Of a stretch of DNA of 64,000 nt, positions 24,469 to 33,117 are shown piece after piece (the first letter of the stretch is position 1; the number at the start of each line of letters is the position of its first letter). The stretch is from positions 1 to 64,000 of the forward strand of contig JAFUFL010000026.1 of the NCBI GenBank assembly GCA_017469935.1. Direction: 5' to 3'. This DNA comes from Lachnospiraceae bacterium (GTDB lineage Bacteria; Bacillota; Clostridia; Lachnospirales; Lachnospiraceae). The position numbers and the translations under genes are program-made. A model generated the notes under the pieces. That model saw only the letters and a program-made list of their open reading frames with translations, did no database searches and was not told the DNA's origin.

Positions 24469-24765
24469 ATGACAATCGATAAGAAAAAAGAAGGCAATCG
24501 GCTGGTTCTGGCAGTTTCAGGCCGCCTGGATACGATGACGGCTCCGGAACTGGAAAACGTCATTAAGGACAATATGGACGGAGTGGAGGAGCTGATTCTT
24601 GATTTTAAAGATCTCGAATATATCTCCTCGGCAGGGCTGCGCGTAGTCCTCGGAGCCAGGAAGGCTATGGGCGACAAAGGTTCCTTCTCTGTTCGCAATC
24701 TTTGCAGCGATGTGAGAGAGATCTTCGACATTACAGGGTTCTCGGATATCATCACAATTGAGTGA
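24469..24765 (+). CDS. STAS-domain protein (anti-sigma-factor antagonist-like)
   Basis: A 98-aa single-domain protein with the SpoIIAA/RsbV fold. Hallmarks are LAVSGRLDTMTAPELE, LILDFKDLEYISSAGLRVVLG (shown here as two adjoining parts) and the C-terminal FDITGFSDIITIE. The Ser-Ser in YISSAGLR sits at the site phosphorylated by partner switching kinases. Such proteins release a sigma factor or relay stress or envelope signals when dephosphorylated. No anti-sigma kinase, phosphatase or sigma gene is adjacent, so its partner is unknown. It has its own promoter-like element and terminator and is followed by the NHLM export genes. Start has GGAGG at the right distance. Confidence 0.9.
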   Translation: MTIDKKKEGNRLVLAVSGRLDTMTAPELENVIKDNMDGVEELILDFKDLEYISSAGLRVVLGARKAMGDKGSFSVRNLCSDVREIFDITGFSDIITIE

Positions 24766-24839
24766 TCCCGTGTGAACGGGGCGTTCATTCCGAGCGGGTA
24801 AATCGGAGGTCTGCGGACAACAGGATTGTTGATTTGATG

Positions 24840-24868
24840 AGGCGGCACGTGAGTGTGCCGCCTTTTTC
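24840..24868 (+). terminator. Terminator of the STAS gene
   Basis: 9-bp stem AGGCGGCAC/GTGCCGCCT, loop GTGAGT, then TTTTTC. Confidence 0.88.
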
Positions 24869-24927
24869 TGTGCCTTCACGATATTTTGATAAGAGACGGG
24901 TGGTGCCGGAAGGAGAGGCAAACTGTA

Positions 24928-24956
24928 TTTGCGGATATGAGAATCTTCAGTATAAT
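24928..24956 (+). promoter_or_regulatory. Promoter of the NHLM export operon
   Basis: -35 TTTGCG (24928-24933), 17-base spacer, perfect -10 TATAAT (24951-24956). The leader of about 65 bases holds a short GC-rich stem resembling part of the GC-rich repeat (GGCGGCTCGC). Confidence 0.65.
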
Positions 24957-25024
24957 AATTGTATGAACGCGGCGGCTCGCTGCGCGGGCCTTATTGCATG
25001 TTTAATACTATACAGAGGGATAAG

Positions 25025-25501
25025 ATGGAAAACAAAGAGATCTTCAGAAAAAAAGCAATCGACAGAGTATCATCACCGGAGAAGCTCAATGATTATATAC
25101 ATGTGACGAGCCCGTCGATCTGGGTCGCGCTCCTGGGGGTGATCTGCATTCTGGTCGGGGCGATCGTGTGGGCGACCTTCGGAAATATTTACACGACCGT
25201 GGAAGGCGCCGGCTCCGTCAAGGACGGGAATCTTGTGATCTATATCAAGGTGGCCGACCGGCCTTCGGTCAAGGAAGGAATGGATATAACGGTGAGCGGC
25301 CACAAGACGAAAGTGAGAGAGATCTCTCCGGAGCCGGTCCAGATCGGCGAAGAGGTCGGAGAGTATATCCTCGACGCGGCCGGAATGAAATCGGGAGAAT
25401 GGGTCTACATGGTGGAGGCGGACACCGACCTGGCGGACGGCGTCTACTCGGCCAGCATAACGGTGGAGGCCATACATCCGATCAAGTTCGTAACGAACTG
25501 A
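25025..25501 (+). CDS. Reduced NHLM-type secretion adaptor (HlyD-like)
   Basis: A 158-aa membrane protein. The N-terminus IFRKKAIDRVSSPEKLNDYIHV and one transmembrane helix (about residues 32-54, ending WATFGNIYTTVEG) match the NHLM bacteriocin secretion (membrane fusion) proteins I recall. The rest is a short extracytoplasmic beta domain. Full-length members are near 400 aa with a coiled-coil hairpin; that hairpin is absent here, so this is a minimal adaptor or a natural truncation. The ATG at 25025 follows GAGGGATAAG. It precedes the peptidase-ABC gene by about 100 bases and shares its promoter. Because Gram-positive cells need no outer-membrane bridge, loss of the hairpin is plausible. Confidence 0.75.
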   Translation: MENKEIFRKKAIDRVSSPEKLNDYIHVTSPSIWVALLGVICILVGAIVWATFGNIYTTVEGAGSVKDGNLVIYIKVADRPSVKEGMDITVSGHKTKVREISPEPVQIGEEVGEYILDAAGMKSGEWVYMVEADTDLADGVYSASITVEAIHPIKFVTN

Positions 25502-25603
25502 GGACGATCAGGGGTTGTAACGAACTAAGACCCGCCGGTGACGAAGCTGACAGAGATCCGTATGGGTTTGCAGCATATCAGGAAGACAGCAGAGGCGTTG
25601 TAT

Positions 25604-27796
25604 ATGAGTAAAACAACCAAGAAGATCAAAGAGCCGGTCAGGAAGGGCGTCGCCGATGTTCCGGTCATCATGCAGATGGAAGCGCTCGAGTGCGGGGCGG
25701 CCTGCCTGACCATGGTTCTTGCCTATTATGAAAAGTGGATTCCCCTGGAGAAGGTGCGCGTGGACTGCGGCGTCTCCCGGGACGGGTCCAACGCGGGCAA
25801 TGTGCTCAAGGCGGCGAGATTTTACGGCCTTGAGGCGGACGGCTACAAGCTGGAAGTGCAGACGCTGATGGAGCACGCGACTTTCCCGTGCATCATACAC
25901 TGGAACTTCAACCACTTCGTGGTGCTGGACGGCTTCCGGGGCAAAAAAGCGATTCTGAACGACCCCGCCAGAGGCCGGGTGGAAGTGACCATGGACGAGT
26001 TTGACGAGTCCTTTACGGGAATCTGCCTTATGTTCTCGCCAGGAGAAAAGTTCGAGCCCTCGGGAAAGCCCAAGAGCGTGCTGGCTTTTGCCGCCAAGAG
26101 GCTCAAGGGGGCCGAGACGGCGATCGTATTCGTGGTGCTGACCACGATCATCTCCTCGCTGTTCGGGCTTATTTCCCCCGGATTCTATCAGGTATTCATG
26201 GACAGACTGCTGACGGGGAGAAACCCGAAATGGGCGTTTCCCTTCCTTGTGCTGCTCTCTGTTTTTACGGCCTTGCAGATCTTCGTGTCGTGGATCAATG
26301 TCGTCTATTCGATGCGGATCAACGGAAAGCTGGCCATCGTCGGCAACTCGTCCTTTATGTGGAAGATCCTGCGGCTGCCCATGGAGTTCTTCTCCCAGAG
26401 AATGGCGGGCGACATCCAGTCCAGGCAGAATTCCAACACGGAAGTGGCGTCGAATCTCGTCAATACGTTCGCACCGCTGACCCTCAACACCGCCATGATG
26501 TTTTTCTACCTGGTGATCATGATCCGAATGAGTATCCCGATGACGATCATCGGCATGATCTCTGTTTTGATCAATGCGATGTTCTCCCGGTATATATCGG
26601 AGAAGCGGGTCAATGTGGCGAGAGTGCAGGTGCGCGACAGCGGCAAGCTCACCGGCACAACCATCGCCGGTATCGAGATGATCGAGTCCATCAAGGCGAG
26701 CGGCTCGGAGACGGGCTTTTTTGGCAGATGGGCAGGGTACCAGGCCAGCGTGAACGCGCAGGACGTCCAGTTCTCCCGGATGAACGAGTATCTGGGCCTC
26801 CTTCCGCAGATCGTGTCCACGGTGACGGATATCCTGGTCTTGTGCATGGGAATCGGCCTGGCGATGCGGGGCGAGTTTACACCCGGTATGATCTCCCAGT
26901 TCGGGATTTACATGAAGCAGTTCCTGGCGCCGGCGGACCAGCTGATCGCCTCGGGGCAGACCATGCAGGAGCTCCGGACGGAGATGGAGCGCATCGAGGA
27001 CGTCATGGAATACCGCACGGACGAGCTGGCGGACAACGAAGTGAGCGCGGACGCCGAAGGAGCTTCCTTTGCAAAGCTGTCGGGGCGCGTGGAGATGAAA
27101 GACGTCACATTCGGCTATTCGCCTCTGGGCAAGCCGCTGATCCAGAATTTCAGCATGAAGCTGGAACCCGGAAAGAGCATCGCCTTTGTAGGAGCTTCGG
27201 GAAGCGGAAAATCCACGCTGGCAAAGCTTTTGTCGGGGCTCTATAAGCCCTGGAGCGGGGAGATCCTTTTTGACGGAAAGCCGATCACCGAGATCGACAA
27301 GTCCGTTTTCCGCGGATCTCTGGCGGTCGTGGACCAGGAGATCACGCTGTTTGAAGATACCATCGCCAACAACATCAAGATGTGGGATACGACCATCGAG
27401 AACTATGAGATGATCCTGGCGGCCCGCGACGCGCAGATCCACGACAAGATCATGCAGCGCGAAGGCGGCTATGAATACAAGATCAAAGAGAACGGCTCCG
27501 ACTTCTCGGGCGGAGAGCGGCAGAGGCTGGAGATCGCAAGGGTCCTGGCGCAGGATCCCACGATCGTGATCATGGACGAGGCGACGTCCGCCCTGGACGC
27601 GCGGACCGAGTTCAATGTCGTCAAGTCGATCCGGGACAGAGGCGTCACCTGCATCGTGATCGCGCACAGGCTCTCGACGATCAGGGACTGTGACGAGATC
27701 ATAGTCATGGATCACGGCCTTGTGGCGGAGAGAGGCACACATGAGGAGCTCTATGCGCTGGGCGGCATGTACACGCAGCTGGTGAGCAGTAATTAA
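25604..27796 (+). CDS. NHLM-type peptidase/permease/ATPase exporter
   Basis: A 730-aa ABC exporter with three parts. Residues about 15-150 form a C39 peptidase that cuts leader peptides after a double-glycine-type site: catalytic Cys30 in MEALECGAACLTM, His in HWNFNHFVVLDGF and Asp in LNDPARG are all present. A six-helix transmembrane domain follows (about 165-440). The ATPase has Walker A GASGSGKSTL, signature FSGGERQRLEIA, Walker B IVIMDEATSALD and IAHRLST. The ATG at 25604 gives the usual short N-terminus; longer GTG and ATG starts from 25538 lack support. Predicted to trim and export a ribosomally made peptide. No precursor gene is recognised nearby. Confidence 0.88.
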   Translation: MSKTTKKIKEPVRKGVADVPVIMQMEALECGAACLTMVLAYYEKWIPLEKVRVDCGVSRDGSNAGNVLKAARFYGLEADGYKLEVQTLMEHATFPCIIHWNFNHFVVLDGFRGKKAILNDPARGRVEVTMDEFDESFTGICLMFSPGEKFEPSGKPKSVLAFAAKRLKGAETAIVFVVLTTIISSLFGLISPGFYQVFMDRLLTGRNPKWAFPFLVLLSVFTALQIFVSWINVVYSMRINGKLAIVGNSSFMWKILRLPMEFFSQRMAGDIQSRQNSNTEVASNLVNTFAPLTLNTAMMFFYLVIMIRMSIPMTIIGMISVLINAMFSRYISEKRVNVARVQVRDSGKLTGTTIAGIEMIESIKASGSETGFFGRWAGYQASVNAQDVQFSRMNEYLGLLPQIVSTVTDILVLCMGIGLAMRGEFTPGMISQFGIYMKQFLAPADQLIASGQTMQELRTEMERIEDVMEYRTDELADNEVSADAEGASFAKLSGRVEMKDVTFGYSPLGKPLIQNFSMKLEPGKSIAFVGASGSGKSTLAKLLSGLYKPWSGEILFDGKPITEIDKSVFRGSLAVVDQEITLFEDTIANNIKMWDTTIENYEMILAARDAQIHDKIMQREGGYEYKIKENGSDFSGGERQRLEIARVLAQDPTIVIMDEATSALDARTEFNVVKSIRDRGVTCIVIAHRLSTIRDCDEIIVMDHGLVAERGTHEELYALGGMYTQLVSSN

Positions 27797-27841
27797 AAGG
27801 TGCGATTTGGACTGCAGGCAAGGCAGTAAGGAGAATACAGC

Positions 27842-30130
27842 ATGGGTTGGTTTGATGAACAGATCCGTCTGAGAAAACTGAATGATGATGAGCTTCTTGA
27901 GGAATCCTTTCTCGAAATGGCCGGAGCTGTCATGGGCAGGGGAATGCAGGCTTCTCTGGAGAGCAACCGCGTCAAGACCAAAAACGCGATTGACGCTATT
28001 TTGCAGAGCATGCAGGTGCGAAGCCGGGAGATCCCCGATGACGTGACGGAGCTGGCGGACCAGCTGGATTATCTTCTTGAGCCCCATGGGATCATGCGCA
28101 GGACCGTCTATCTTCCTCCGGGATGGTATAAGGACGCCGCCGGGCCCATGCTCCTCATCTACAAAGAGGGGCAGATACCGGTAGCGGTGATTCCGGGCAA
28201 AATCAGCGGGTATGAGTACACGGACCCTGTCACGGCCAAAAAGTGCAGGATCGACGACAAGACACAGAAATTGTTTGAGGAGGAAGGACTGTGCTTCTAC
28301 AGGCCTTTCCCCCAGAAGAAGCTGGGGATCAAGGACCTTCTGCTCTATATGGCGATGTCGAGATCGGTCTCCGACAACGCCATGATCCTGATCAGCAGCG
28401 GAGTCCTGACCGCCGTCGGCCTTCTGATCCCCTGGCTCAATAAGCTCGCTTACGGCAGAGTCCTTCGAAGCGGCGAGATGAATATGCTGTATGCGCTGGG
28501 ATTCTTTCTGATCAGCGCCTCCGTGGGACATCTTCTGTTCGGCTCCGTCGGCAATATGATCACGCAGGCCGTACAGACCAAGCAGTCGGTGGCCATCGAA
28601 GCGGCCGTCATGATGAGGGTGCTCTCGCTCCCGGCCTCTTTCTTCCGAAAGTTCAGTGCCGGTGAGCTGTACACGAGGACGCAGTCGATCACGGAGCTGT
28701 GCAAACAGCTGGCTTCGGCGATCCTCTCTACCGGTGTCACCTCGGTCTTTTCGCTGGTCTATATCGCGCAGATCTTCCACTATACGCCGGCGCTGGTCGT
28801 ACCGGCCCTTGCCATTACGGTGGCCACTTTCGTGTTCTCGATCGTATCCACGCTCCTCAACACGGAGATCGCGAGAAACTCCATGCAGCTGGCGGCGCAG
28901 GAGAGCGGCATGAACTACGCGATGATCACGGGAATCCAGAAGATCAAGCTGGCCGGCGCGGAGAAGCGCGCCTTCGCCCGCTGGGGAAGACTGTACGCCA
29001 AGGAAGCGGAGTTTCTCTACAACCCGCCCATGATCATCAAGCTCAACTCGGTGATCAGCACGGCGATTTCCCTGATCGGAACGGTGGTCATGTACAGCGC
29101 CGCCATCAACAGCGGCGTGACCTATGACGACTATGTCGCCTTTACGAGTTCTTTCGGCTATATATCCGGAGCTTTTATGGAGATTTCCTCCATAGCGCTC
29201 ATGATCGCGGGCATCCGCCCCACGCTGGAGATGGTCGCTCCTATTTTGCAGGAGGAGCCGGAAGTCACGGGCGGCAAGCAGATCGTGACCAGACTGGGGG
29301 GCAATATCGAGATGTCCCACGTCTGCTTCCGCTATTCCGACACGATGCCCGATATCCTGGACGATCTGAGCATCAAGATCAAGGCAGGGGAGTATGTGGC
29401 GGTCGTCGGGGAGACCGGATGCGGCAAATCGACGCTGGTAAGGCTCCTTCTGGGATTTGAAAAGCCCAGGAAGGGCGCCGTATTCTTCGACGGCAAGGAT
29501 CTCAACAGCCTGGACCTTCGGTCCCTGCGAAGACACATCGGCGTCGTCATGCAGAACGGCAAGCTCCTGATGGGCAGTATCTACGAAAATATCACTATTT
29601 CGGCCCCGTGGCTGGGAATGGACGCCGCCTGGGAGGCGGCTGAGGCGGCGGGCCTTGCGCAGGACATCCGGGAGATGCCGATGGGCATGCAGACCATGAT
29701 CTCCGAGGGGCAGGGCGGAATCTCCGGCGGGCAGAAGCAGAGGCTTCTGATCGCGAGGGCGATCGCCCCTAAGCCCAATGTCCTGATCTTCGATGAGGCG
29801 ACGTCCGCGTTGGACAACCTGACGCAGAAGAAGGTCACGGAGGCGCTGGACTCCTATAAATGCACCAGAATTGTCATCGCGCACAGGCTCTCTACGATCC
29901 AGTCCTGCGACAGGATCCTGCTCCTGCGGGGAGGAAAGATCGAAGAGGACGGAACGTATGACGAGCTGATCGCGAAGAACGGATTCTTTGCGGAACTTGT
30001 CGAGAGACAGAGGCTCGACACAGGGGACAGCAAAAAGAGCGAGGACGCTTCTGACGAAGAGAGCGCGGAAGAAGGCGCGGATTCCAATCACAATATTCCG
30101 GAGGGAACTGGAAATGTACCCGTTGGTTAA
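27842..30130 (+). CDS. NHLM-type ABC transporter, second subunit with N-terminal sensor-like domain
   Basis: A 762-aa ABC exporter. Residues 1 to about 190 are a soluble N-terminal domain with no peptidase motif, typical of the second NHLM transporter. The transmembrane domain spans about 200-470. The ATPase carries Walker A GETGCGKSTL, signature ISGGQKQRLLIA, Walker B VLIFDEATSALDN and IAHRLST. The C-terminus ends in an acidic Ser/Glu-rich tail. It probably forms a heterodimer or acts in series with the upstream peptidase-ABC protein. Ribosome site AAGGAGAATACAGC before the ATG. TraX starts within its last 17 bases. Confidence 0.85.
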   Translation: MGWFDEQIRLRKLNDDELLEESFLEMAGAVMGRGMQASLESNRVKTKNAIDAILQSMQVRSREIPDDVTELADQLDYLLEPHGIMRRTVYLPPGWYKDAAGPMLLIYKEGQIPVAVIPGKISGYEYTDPVTAKKCRIDDKTQKLFEEEGLCFYRPFPQKKLGIKDLLLYMAMSRSVSDNAMILISSGVLTAVGLLIPWLNKLAYGRVLRSGEMNMLYALGFFLISASVGHLLFGSVGNMITQAVQTKQSVAIEAAVMMRVLSLPASFFRKFSAGELYTRTQSITELCKQLASAILSTGVTSVFSLVYIAQIFHYTPALVVPALAITVATFVFSIVSTLLNTEIARNSMQLAAQESGMNYAMITGIQKIKLAGAEKRAFARWGRLYAKEAEFLYNPPMIIKLNSVISTAISLIGTVVMYSAAINSGVTYDDYVAFTSSFGYISGAFMEISSIALMIAGIRPTLEMVAPILQEEPEVTGGKQIVTRLGGNIEMSHVCFRYSDTMPDILDDLSIKIKAGEYVAVVGETGCGKSTLVRLLLGFEKPRKGAVFFDGKDLNSLDLRSLRRHIGVVMQNGKLLMGSIYENITISAPWLGMDAAWEAAEAAGLAQDIREMPMGMQTMISEGQGGISGGQKQRLLIARAIAPKPNVLIFDEATSALDNLTQKKVTEALDSYKCTRIVIAHRLSTIQSCDRILLLRGGKIEEDGTYDELIAKNGFFAELVERQRLDTGDSKKSEDASDEESAEEGADSNHNIPEGTGNVPVG

Positions 30131-30953
30131 TGGAAACAGCCGGATCGACGCGGGTCTGATGAAGAGGATCGCGATCATCACGATGTTCATCGACCACGCG
30201 ACGCTCTGCTTTCTGGAGGTCGCAAGGAATGCCGACGGAAGGCGGATCATGGACACCTTTGCCTGGGGAAAGACGCTCGACGATATCGGCAGAGGAATCG
30301 GCAGGCTGGCGTTTCCGGTCTTCTGCTTCCTCATTGTCGAGGGATTTCTCCACACGAGAAACAGATGGAAGTATCTCCTGCGGCTGGTCGTGTTTGCGGC
30401 GATCTCTCAGGTGCCTTTCTGTCTGCTCGTTTTTCCAAATTCGCAGAAACGGCACGCCGACACTATTTTTACACTGGCGGCGGGATATCTGCTGATCTGG
30501 ATCGTTGAGACGGTGGCAAAATATTGCCGGCTGGACATGTACCTGCCGGCTGCGCGGGGACGCTCAGAAGACGGCAGCGGGCCGGTCCTGCGGCTCCCCG
30601 GGAAAGCGGACCATGAAGCGGTGCGTCTGATCCTGGCGCTGATCCCCTGTGCGGCGGCCGCCTACGGCATCTGCAGGGCCGTCAAATGGTTCGGATGTGA
30701 CTACTCCTACGGAGGGGTCATCTGTATTTTGATCCTGTATCTGCTCTATCAGATCCGGGAGATCTCACTCGCGGGAGCCTGGGCATGGCTGACCTGCTAC
30801 AACCACAATGAGCTGCTGGCCGTGACGGGATTTTTCCTCATCTGGTGCTATAATGGAAAAAGAGGAAAGCAGCATAAGTATTTCTTCTATCTGTTCTATC
30901 CGGGGCATCTGCTCCTGCTGTACCTGATCCGCAAGGCGATCTTCGGAAACTGA
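30114..30953 (+). CDS. TraX-family membrane protein
   Basis: A 279-aa polytopic membrane protein. The N-terminal motif LMKRIAIITMFIDHATLCFL and GRLAFPVFCFLIVEGFLHT are TraX signatures; about seven more hydrophobic stretches follow. TraX in F-like plasmids is needed for N-acetylation of pilin; in chromosomal Firmicutes it is an acyltransferase-like protein of unknown target. The ATG at 30114 follows GGAGGGAACTGG and overlaps the NHLM transporter end by 17 bases, so it is translationally coupled to the export operon. That raises the possibility that it acetylates the exported product, which is inference. Confidence 0.85.
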   Translation: MYPLVNGNSRIDAGLMKRIAIITMFIDHATLCFLEVARNADGRRIMDTFAWGKTLDDIGRGIGRLAFPVFCFLIVEGFLHTRNRWKYLLRLVVFAAISQVPFCLLVFPNSQKRHADTIFTLAAGYLLIWIVETVAKYCRLDMYLPAARGRSEDGSGPVLRLPGKADHEAVRLILALIPCAAAAYGICRAVKWFGCDYSYGGVICILILYLLYQIREISLAGAWAWLTCYNHNELLAVTGFFLIWCYNGKRGKQHKYFFYLFYPGHLLLLYLIRKAIFGN

Positions 30954-30996
30954 GCAGGGAGGGGCTGATAGTACGTAGTAAAAGGGAGGACTGAAT

Positions 30997-32601
30997 ATGG
31001 AACTGATGTTTATCGGAGCTGACCACGAAGTGACAGGAAGCTGTCACTACCTGCAGGTCGGCAAGAAGAAGTTTCTGGTAGACTGCGGCATGGAGCAGGG
31101 CATTGACCGCTTTGAGAACGCGGATCTGCCGGTTCCCGCGTCGGAGATCGATTTCGTCTTCCTGACACATGCGCACATCGACCATTCGGGAATGCTTCCC
31201 AAGCTTTATCACGACGGCTTCCGGGGCCAGATCATCTCCACCAATGCGACGGCAAGCCTGTGCGACATCATGCTGCGCGACTCGGCGCACATCCAGACTA
31301 TGGAGGCGCAGTGGCGCAATAAGAAAGCGAAGAGAAAAGTGGACGGAGAGGGGTACGAGCCCATCTACACCATGGAAGACGCGGTGGAGACCATAAAGCT
31401 CTTTGTGAGCTATCCTTACGGAAAGATCTTCAGTGTGTGCGACGGAGTCCGCTTCCGCTTTACGGACGTCGGCCATCTTCTGGGGTCCGCCAGTATCGAA
31501 CTGTGGCTGCAGGAGGGGAACACGCAGAAAAAGATCGTCTTTTCCGGCGACCTGGGAAACAAGAACCAGCCTCTCTTAAAGAATCCGGAGTATACGGAGG
31601 AGGCGGACTATGTAGTCATGGAGTCCACCTACGGCGACAGGATCCACGAGAAGGACGACGTGGACGTGATCCAGGATCTGGCCGATATCATCAGCGAGAC
31701 CTTCCACAGAGGCGGCAATGTGGTGATCCCGGCCTTTGCCATCGGCAGGACACAGGTCATGCTCTACTATATCCGGCACATCAAAGAGAAGAACATGGTG
31801 CCGGATTTCCCGAACTTCCCCGTCTATGTGGACAGTCCTCTCGCGGTGGAAGCGACAGAGATCTTCTACGAGTGCGGAGCGGAGTGCTATGACGAGGAGG
31901 CGCACCAGCTCCTTGAGCAGGGGATCAACCCTATTTCCTTCCCCAACCTGAATCTCTCGATCACAACCGATGAGTCGAAGGCCATAAATGAGATCACGAC
32001 GCCCAAGGTGATCATCAGCGCGTCGGGCATGTGCGATGCGGGCCGCATCAAGCACCACCTCAAGTACAATCTGTGGCGCACGGATTCCACCGTTCTCATA
32101 GTGGGCTATCAGTCCGCCGGTTCTCCCGGCAGGAGAATCATGGACGGCGCGAAGGAGATCAAGCTGTTCGGCGAAGATGTGGCGGTGAGAGCCAGAGTCG
32201 TCATGCTGCCCGGTCTCTCCGGTCACGCGGACAGACTTGGCCTTCTGGAGTGGATCGAGGCTTTCAAGAGGAAACCTACCCAGATCTTCGTCGTCCACGG
32301 CGAGGACCAGACCGCAGAGCTCTTCGCGCAGACATTGACGCAGGAGTGCGGCATGAGGGCGGCCGCTCCGTACAGCGGGACCCGATATGACCTGGCGGCG
32401 GGCAAATTTATCGAAGTCACGAAGGGAATTCCGATCAGCAAGGCGACAGCCGGCAGGGCGGTCTCCACTTCGTTCACCAAGCTCAAGCTCACGGCGCGTC
32501 AGGTTCTGGACTTCGTCGCGGGGTGCCAGGGGCTTCCCAATAAGGATCTTGAGAAGTTCAGCGCGGATCTCGCGGCGCTGATCGAAAAATATAAGAGATA
32601 A
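30997..32601 (+). CDS. Metallo-beta-lactamase/beta-CASP RNA-type hydrolase
   Basis: A 534-aa cytosolic zinc hydrolase of the beta-CASP group (CPSF/YSH1-like, COG1236). Zinc motifs are THAHIDHSG near residue 58, GHLLGSAS near 155 and the Asp in VFSGDLG. The beta-CASP insert carries IPAFAIGRTQ and SASGMCDAGRI, and the late LPGLSGHAD His completes the site. Members are endo- or exoribonucleases or have unknown nucleic-acid substrates. The C-terminal ~60 residues form an extra helical segment. It begins after GGGAGGACTGAAT and is followed by folA 15 bases downstream, so these genes form an operon. Confidence 0.9.
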   Translation: MELMFIGADHEVTGSCHYLQVGKKKFLVDCGMEQGIDRFENADLPVPASEIDFVFLTHAHIDHSGMLPKLYHDGFRGQIISTNATASLCDIMLRDSAHIQTMEAQWRNKKAKRKVDGEGYEPIYTMEDAVETIKLFVSYPYGKIFSVCDGVRFRFTDVGHLLGSASIELWLQEGNTQKKIVFSGDLGNKNQPLLKNPEYTEEADYVVMESTYGDRIHEKDDVDVIQDLADIISETFHRGGNVVIPAFAIGRTQVMLYYIRHIKEKNMVPDFPNFPVYVDSPLAVEATEIFYECGAECYDEEAHQLLEQGINPISFPNLNLSITTDESKAINEITTPKVIISASGMCDAGRIKHHLKYNLWRTDSTVLIVGYQSAGSPGRRIMDGAKEIKLFGEDVAVRARVVMLPGLSGHADRLGLLEWIEAFKRKPTQIFVVHGEDQTAELFAQTLTQECGMRAAAPYSGTRYDLAAGKFIEVTKGIPISKATAGRAVSTSFTKLKLTARQVLDFVAGCQGLPNKDLEKFSADLAALIEKYKR

Positions 32602-32616
32602 GAGGAGATTACCGCT

Positions 32617-33117
32617 ATGAATCTAATCGCGGCCGTAGATCAGAACTGGGCCATCGGCAACAAAGGCCAGCTCCTGGTCAGGATCCCGGCGGACCACAGG
32701 ATGTTCCGCCAGGAGACTCTGAACAAAGTCATTGTATATGGGAGAAAGACTCTGGAGACTTTCCCTATGGCGCAGCCCCTGGACCGCAGAGTCAACATTG
32801 TGATGTCGACAAATCCGGATTACAAGGTCAAAAACGCGACCGTTGTGCACAGCGTCGAAGAACTGCTGGAAGTGCTCCGCGACTATCCGTCGGAGGATAT
32901 CTATATTATCGGCGGGGAGAGCATCTACAGACAGCTCCTTCCCTATTGCGATACAGCCCACATAACAAAAGTGGACTATGCCTATGAGGCGGACGCCTAT
33001 TTCCCCAATCTGGACAAGGACCCGGAGTGGGAGGTGACGGCGGACAGTGACGAGCAGACCTATTTTGACATCGCCTACACGTTTGTGCGCTATGAGAGGA
33101 TAAAGAGTGAAAAATAG
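32617..33117 (+). CDS. folA: Dihydrofolate reductase
   Basis: A 166-aa DHFR that reduces dihydrofolate with NADPH. The N-terminus NLIAAVDQNWAIGNKGQLL, the folate-contact acidic residue in RIPADHRMFR, the NADPH contacts VIVYGRKTLETFP and the IYIIGGESIYRQLLPY block are all typical. Length is normal. A ribosome site AGAGGAGA precedes the ATG. It overlaps the next gene's GTG start by 11 bases, so the two are co-translated. Linkage to purine genes downstream is loose. Confidence 0.93.
   Translation: MNLIAAVDQNWAIGNKGQLLVRIPADHRMFRQETLNKVIVYGRKTLETFPMAQPLDRRVNIVMSTNPDYKVKNATVVHSVEELLEVLRDYPSEDIYIIGGESIYRQLLPYCDTAHITKVDYAYEADAYFPNLDKDPEWEVTADSDEQTYFDIAYTFVRYERIKSEK

Noticed and set aside
25508-30355. 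A 1615-aa open frame on the minus strand opposite the NHLM genes
   Set aside because: It is antisense to three recognisable ABC/adaptor genes, lacks any domain, and arises from their strong codon bias.
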